This document shows, one piece after another, positions 61,363 to 64,000 of a DNA stretch of 64,000 nucleotides; positions within the stretch are counted from its first letter, which is position 1, and each line of letters opens with the position of its first letter. This DNA is from CAXXOK01 sp964640955 (GTDB taxonomy: Bacteria > Bacillota > Clostridia > Christensenellales > Aristaeellaceae), in assembly GCA_964640955.1 (NCBI GenBank), contig CAZXJI010000015.1, forward strand, positions 1 to 64,000. The letters run 5' to 3'. The notes beneath the pieces are model-generated. The model worked only from the letters and a program-made list of their open reading frames with translations, had not been told where the DNA came from and did not search any database. The position numbers and the translations under genes are program-made.

Positions 61363-62027
61363 ACCAGACGAAAATCAAAATTTGCGGGCTGTTCCGCCCG
61401 CGGGACGCCGACGCGGTCAACGCGGCGTCACCGGACTACGCGGGCTTCGTGTTCTACGAAAAAAGCCGCCGCTGCGTAACCCCGGCGGCCGCGCGGGCGC
61501 TGCGAACGGCGATCCGCGAAAGCATCCGCACCGTCGGCGTGTTCGTCGACGCGCCGATCGAAGACATCGCGCGGTGCTGCGCAAACGGCACGATCGCCGT
61601 CGCGCAGCTGCACGGCGGGGAGAACGCCTTGTACATCGCGGCGCTGCGCGCGCGTTGCCCCGGGCTGGAAATATGGCGGGCTTACAGGATCCGCGCGGAA
61701 GCGGACGTCGCCGCGGCAGCCCGAAGCACGGCCGACCTGGTGCTTTTGGACGGGGGCGCGGGCGACGGCAAGCCGTTCGACTGGTCGCTGATCACGGGCT
61801 TCCCGTGGCCCTTCATCCTCGCGGGCGGCTTGACGCCCGAAACCATTCCGGAGGCGATCGCCCGTCTGCACCCCTTCGCCGTGGACCTGAGCTCCGGCGT
61901 GGAGACGGACGGGGCGAAGGACGAAGCGAAGATCATGGCGGCGGTAAACGCCGCAAGGAAGGATGAATCCGTATGTCCAAGGGCAGATTCGGGAACCACG
62001 GCGGGCAGTACATCCCCGAAACGCTGA
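61359..62027 (+). CDS. trpF: phosphoribosylanthranilate isomerase
   Basis: 222 residues. Motifs KICGL (catalytic Cys), DYAGFVF, VGVFVD, QLHGGE, ILAGGL and VDLSSGVE. The start overlaps trpC by 4 bases with GGAGGCGG upstream. The frame runs 55 bases into trpB, giving a tail of about 18 residues beyond the usual end. This is tighter than the other junctions of the operon. Confidence 0.95.
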   Translation: MNQTKIKICGLFRPRDADAVNAASPDYAGFVFYEKSRRCVTPAAARALRTAIRESIRTVGVFVDAPIEDIARCCANGTIAVAQLHGGENALYIAALRARCPGLEIWRAYRIRAEADVAAAARSTADLVLLDGGAGDGKPFDWSLITGFPWPFILAGGLTPETIPEAIARLHPFAVDLSSGVETDGAKDEAKIMAAVNAARKDESVCPRADSGTTAGSTSPKR

Positions 62028-63157
62028 TGAACGCCGTGCTGGAACTGGAAGAAGCGTACGACTACTATAAAAACGATCCCGCGTTCAACGCGGAGCTCGG
62101 CGAGCTGTTCCGCAACTACGCGGGCAGGCCGTCGCTACTCTACTACGCGGCCAAAACGACCGCCGACCTGGGCGGCGCGAAAATCTACCTGAAGCGCGAG
62201 GATCTCAACCACACCGGCGCGCACAAGATCAACAACGTATTGGGCCAGACGCTGCTGGCCAAAAAGATGGGCAAAACCCGCGTCATCGCGGAGACGGGCG
62301 CGGGGCAGCACGGCGTGGCCACGGCGACCGCCGCGGCGCTGATGGGCCTTGCATGCGACGTGTACATGGGCGAGGAAGATACGAAACGGCAGGCGCTGAA
62401 CGTATACAAAATGCGGCTGCTGGGCGCGAAGGTGCACCCGGTGACCTCCGGCACCGCGACGCTCAAGGACGCCGTGAGCGAAACCATGCGGGAGTGGACC
62501 AGCCGCATCGCGGATACGCACTACGTGCTGGGGTCGGTCATGGGCCCCCACCCGTTCCCCACCATCGTCAGGGACTTTCAGGCGGTGATCTCCAAGGAGA
62601 TCAAGGAGCAGATGCTCGCGAAGGAGGGGCGGCTGCCGGACGCGGTGCTGGCCTGTGTGGGCGGCGGTTCCAACGCCATCGGCGCGTTTTACCACTTCAT
62701 CGATGATCCGTCCGTGCGGCTCGTCGGCTGCGAGGCGGCGGGCCGGGGCGTGGATACCTTCGAGACGGCGGCGACGCTCACCACCGGGCGGCCGGGCATC
62801 TTTCACGGCATGAAATCCTACTTCTGCCAGGACGCATACGGGCAGATCGCCCCAGTGTATTCCATTTCCGCCGGGCTGGACTACCCCGGCGTGGGCCCGG
62901 AGCACGCCTGGCTGCACGATACGGGCCGCGCCGAGTACGTGGCCGTGACCGACGCCGAGGCGGTGGACGCCTTCGAGTATCTGTCGCGCACGGAGGGGAT
63001 CATCCCCGCCATCGAAAGCGCGCACGCCGTGGCCCACGCCATGAAGCTCGCGCCCACGATGGGGAAGGACAAGCTGCTGGTCGTCAATCTGTCGGGCCGC
63101 GGCGACAAGGACTGCGCGGCCATCGCGCGCTACCGGGGGGAGGAGATTGCGGAATGA
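61973..63157 (+). CDS. trpB: tryptophan synthase beta chain
   Basis: 394 residues, usual length. PLP-lysine motif REDLNHTGAHKINN (about 80-93), the PLP-phosphate loop GGGSNAIG (about 224-231) and the C-terminal LSGRGDKD. Condenses indole with serine. The ATG at 61973 lies inside the end of trpF. Confidence 0.98.
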   Translation: MSKGRFGNHGGQYIPETLMNAVLELEEAYDYYKNDPAFNAELGELFRNYAGRPSLLYYAAKTTADLGGAKIYLKREDLNHTGAHKINNVLGQTLLAKKMGKTRVIAETGAGQHGVATATAAALMGLACDVYMGEEDTKRQALNVYKMRLLGAKVHPVTSGTATLKDAVSETMREWTSRIADTHYVLGSVMGPHPFPTIVRDFQAVISKEIKEQMLAKEGRLPDAVLACVGGGSNAIGAFYHFIDDPSVRLVGCEAAGRGVDTFETAATLTTGRPGIFHGMKSYFCQDAYGQIAPVYSISAGLDYPGVGPEHAWLHDTGRAEYVAVTDAEAVDAFEYLSRTEGIIPAIESAHAVAHAMKLAPTMGKDKLLVVNLSGRGDKDCAAIARYRGEEIAE

Positions 63158-63927
63158 ACGGCATACGGGAGGCATTCGACGGCCGCAAGGCGTTCATCGC
63201 CTTTCTGACCTGCGGCGACCCCGACCTTACAACCACCGAAAAGCTGATTCGCACCCTGGACGAGGCGGGCGCGGACATTATCGAGCTGGGAATCCCGTTT
63301 TCCGATCCGACGGCGGAAGGGCCGGTGATCCAGGCGGCCAATGCCCGCGCCCTCGCGGGCGGGGTGACCACGGACGATATCTTCGCCATGGCGCGCCGCG
63401 TGCGCCCCTTCGTGCGCGCACCGCTGATGCTGATGACCTACGCAAACGTCGTGTTTTCCTACGGCACGGAACGCTTCGCGCAAACCGCCGCCGAGGCGGG
63501 GATCGCCGGGCTGATCCTGCCGGACGTGCCCTACGAGGAAAAGGCGGATTTCGCGCCCGCGTGCAAGGCGCACGGCCTCGCCTTCATTTCGCTGGTCGCG
63601 CCGACGTCGGACCAGCGTATCGCCACGATCGCCAAAGAGGCGGAGGGGTTCGTCTACTGCGTGTCTTCCCTCGGGGTGACGGGCGTGCGCGGCCAAATCA
63701 CCACCGACGTGGGTGCCATGGTGCGGCGCATCCGCGCGGTGACGGACGTGCCCGCCGCCGTGGGCTTCGGCATTTCCACCCCGGCGCAGGCGGCGGCCAT
63801 GGCGAAGCAGGCCGACGGGGTGATCGTCGGCTCGGCCATCGTGAGGCTGATCGAGCGGTACGGCCGCGACGCCGCGGGGCCCGTGGGGGAATACGTGCGG
63901 GCCATGAAGGCAGCGCTGAACGGGTAA
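63154..63927 (+). CDS. trpA: tryptophan synthase alpha chain
   Basis: 257 residues. Motifs ELGIPFSDPTAEGPVIQ (catalytic Glu about 48 and Asp about 54), LPDVPYEE and SSLGVTGVRG. Cleaves indole-glycerol phosphate and passes indole to TrpB. ATGA overlap with trpB. Last gene of the operon. Confidence 0.97.
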   Translation: MNGIREAFDGRKAFIAFLTCGDPDLTTTEKLIRTLDEAGADIIELGIPFSDPTAEGPVIQAANARALAGGVTTDDIFAMARRVRPFVRAPLMLMTYANVVFSYGTERFAQTAAEAGIAGLILPDVPYEEKADFAPACKAHGLAFISLVAPTSDQRIATIAKEAEGFVYCVSSLGVTGVRGQITTDVGAMVRRIRAVTDVPAAVGFGISTPAQAAAMAKQADGVIVGSAIVRLIERYGRDAAGPVGEYVRAMKAALNG

Positions 63928-63943
63928 GGCCGGCGACCCTAAC

Positions 63944-63981
63944 AAGCGAAAACGACGCCTGGAAGGGCGTCGTTTTCGCTT
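63944..63981 (+). terminator. trp operon terminator
   Basis: A perfect 16-base-pair stem (63944-63959 with 63966-63981) and a 6-base loop begin 17 bases after the trpA stop. The T-run is short, but a second small hairpin with TTTT follows. Confidence 0.75.
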
Positions 63982-64000
63982 ACAAAGCTCTTTTGTTATT

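Overview
The window reads as a GC-rich chromosome segment of an anaerobic, carbohydrate-using bacterium, most likely a Bacillota (Clostridia-type) lineage. The pointers are strong AAGGAGG-like ribosome binding sites, a tryptophan T-box leader, GntR and LacI regulators, YesM/YesN-type two-component pairs and LplB/LplC-type permeases. One thing fits poorly with a classical monoderm: none of the six solute-binding proteins has a convincing lipobox. I see no rRNA, tRNA, insertion sequence, phage gene or CRISPR array.

Layout from left to right. (1) 1-8528: a leftward operon for import and breakdown of an unknown substrate (TAXI-type TRAP binding protein and fused permease, 2-hydroxyacid dehydrogenase, FGGY kinase, class II aldolase, SDR), divergent from its probable GntR/UTRA regulator. 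(2) 8915-16400: a rightward Lpl-type ABC import operon with its own histidine kinase, AraC-type response regulator and a divergent GH29-like protein. (3) 16631-25340, possibly extending to 28375: an unusual operon encoding a vWA-like membrane-anchored protein, a six-helix membrane protein, a tubulin/FtsZ-like protein, a 1198-residue protein ending in an actin/Hsp70-type ATPase domain, and a small proline-rich protein, followed by a large secreted SH3-domain protein. This is the most novel content of the window. (4) 28382-32320: a leftward DctPQM TRAP operon with a divergent FCD-type GntR regulator and clear operator-like repeats. (5) 32402-38341: a leftward malto-oligosaccharide-type operon (LacI regulator, GH13 enzyme, binding protein, two permeases) with a near-consensus promoter and a LacI-type operator at its start site. 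(6) 38441-45379: a rightward ABC import operon whose binding protein carries a predicted beta-propeller, followed by a HlyD-like and a MacB-like protein without any ATPase. (7) 45406-56388: a leftward GH51 arabinofuranosidase, isomerase-fold protein and PocR-domain regulator, divergent from a second Lpl-type importer with its own two-component system. (8) 56458-63981: a HAD phosphatase, then a complete trpEGDCFBA operon behind a tryptophan T-box riboswitch and closed by a terminator.

Themes. Most of the window is modular carbon uptake: each cassette pairs a transporter with its own regulator and often a glycoside hydrolase or catabolic enzymes. No ABC ATPase is encoded, so the four ABC importers must share an ATPase from elsewhere. 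Every solute-binding-protein gene is followed at once by a GC-rich stem-loop, which suggests a common way of expressing binding protein above permease. Non-ATG starts (TTG, GTG) with strong ribosome binding sites recur and decide several gene boundaries.
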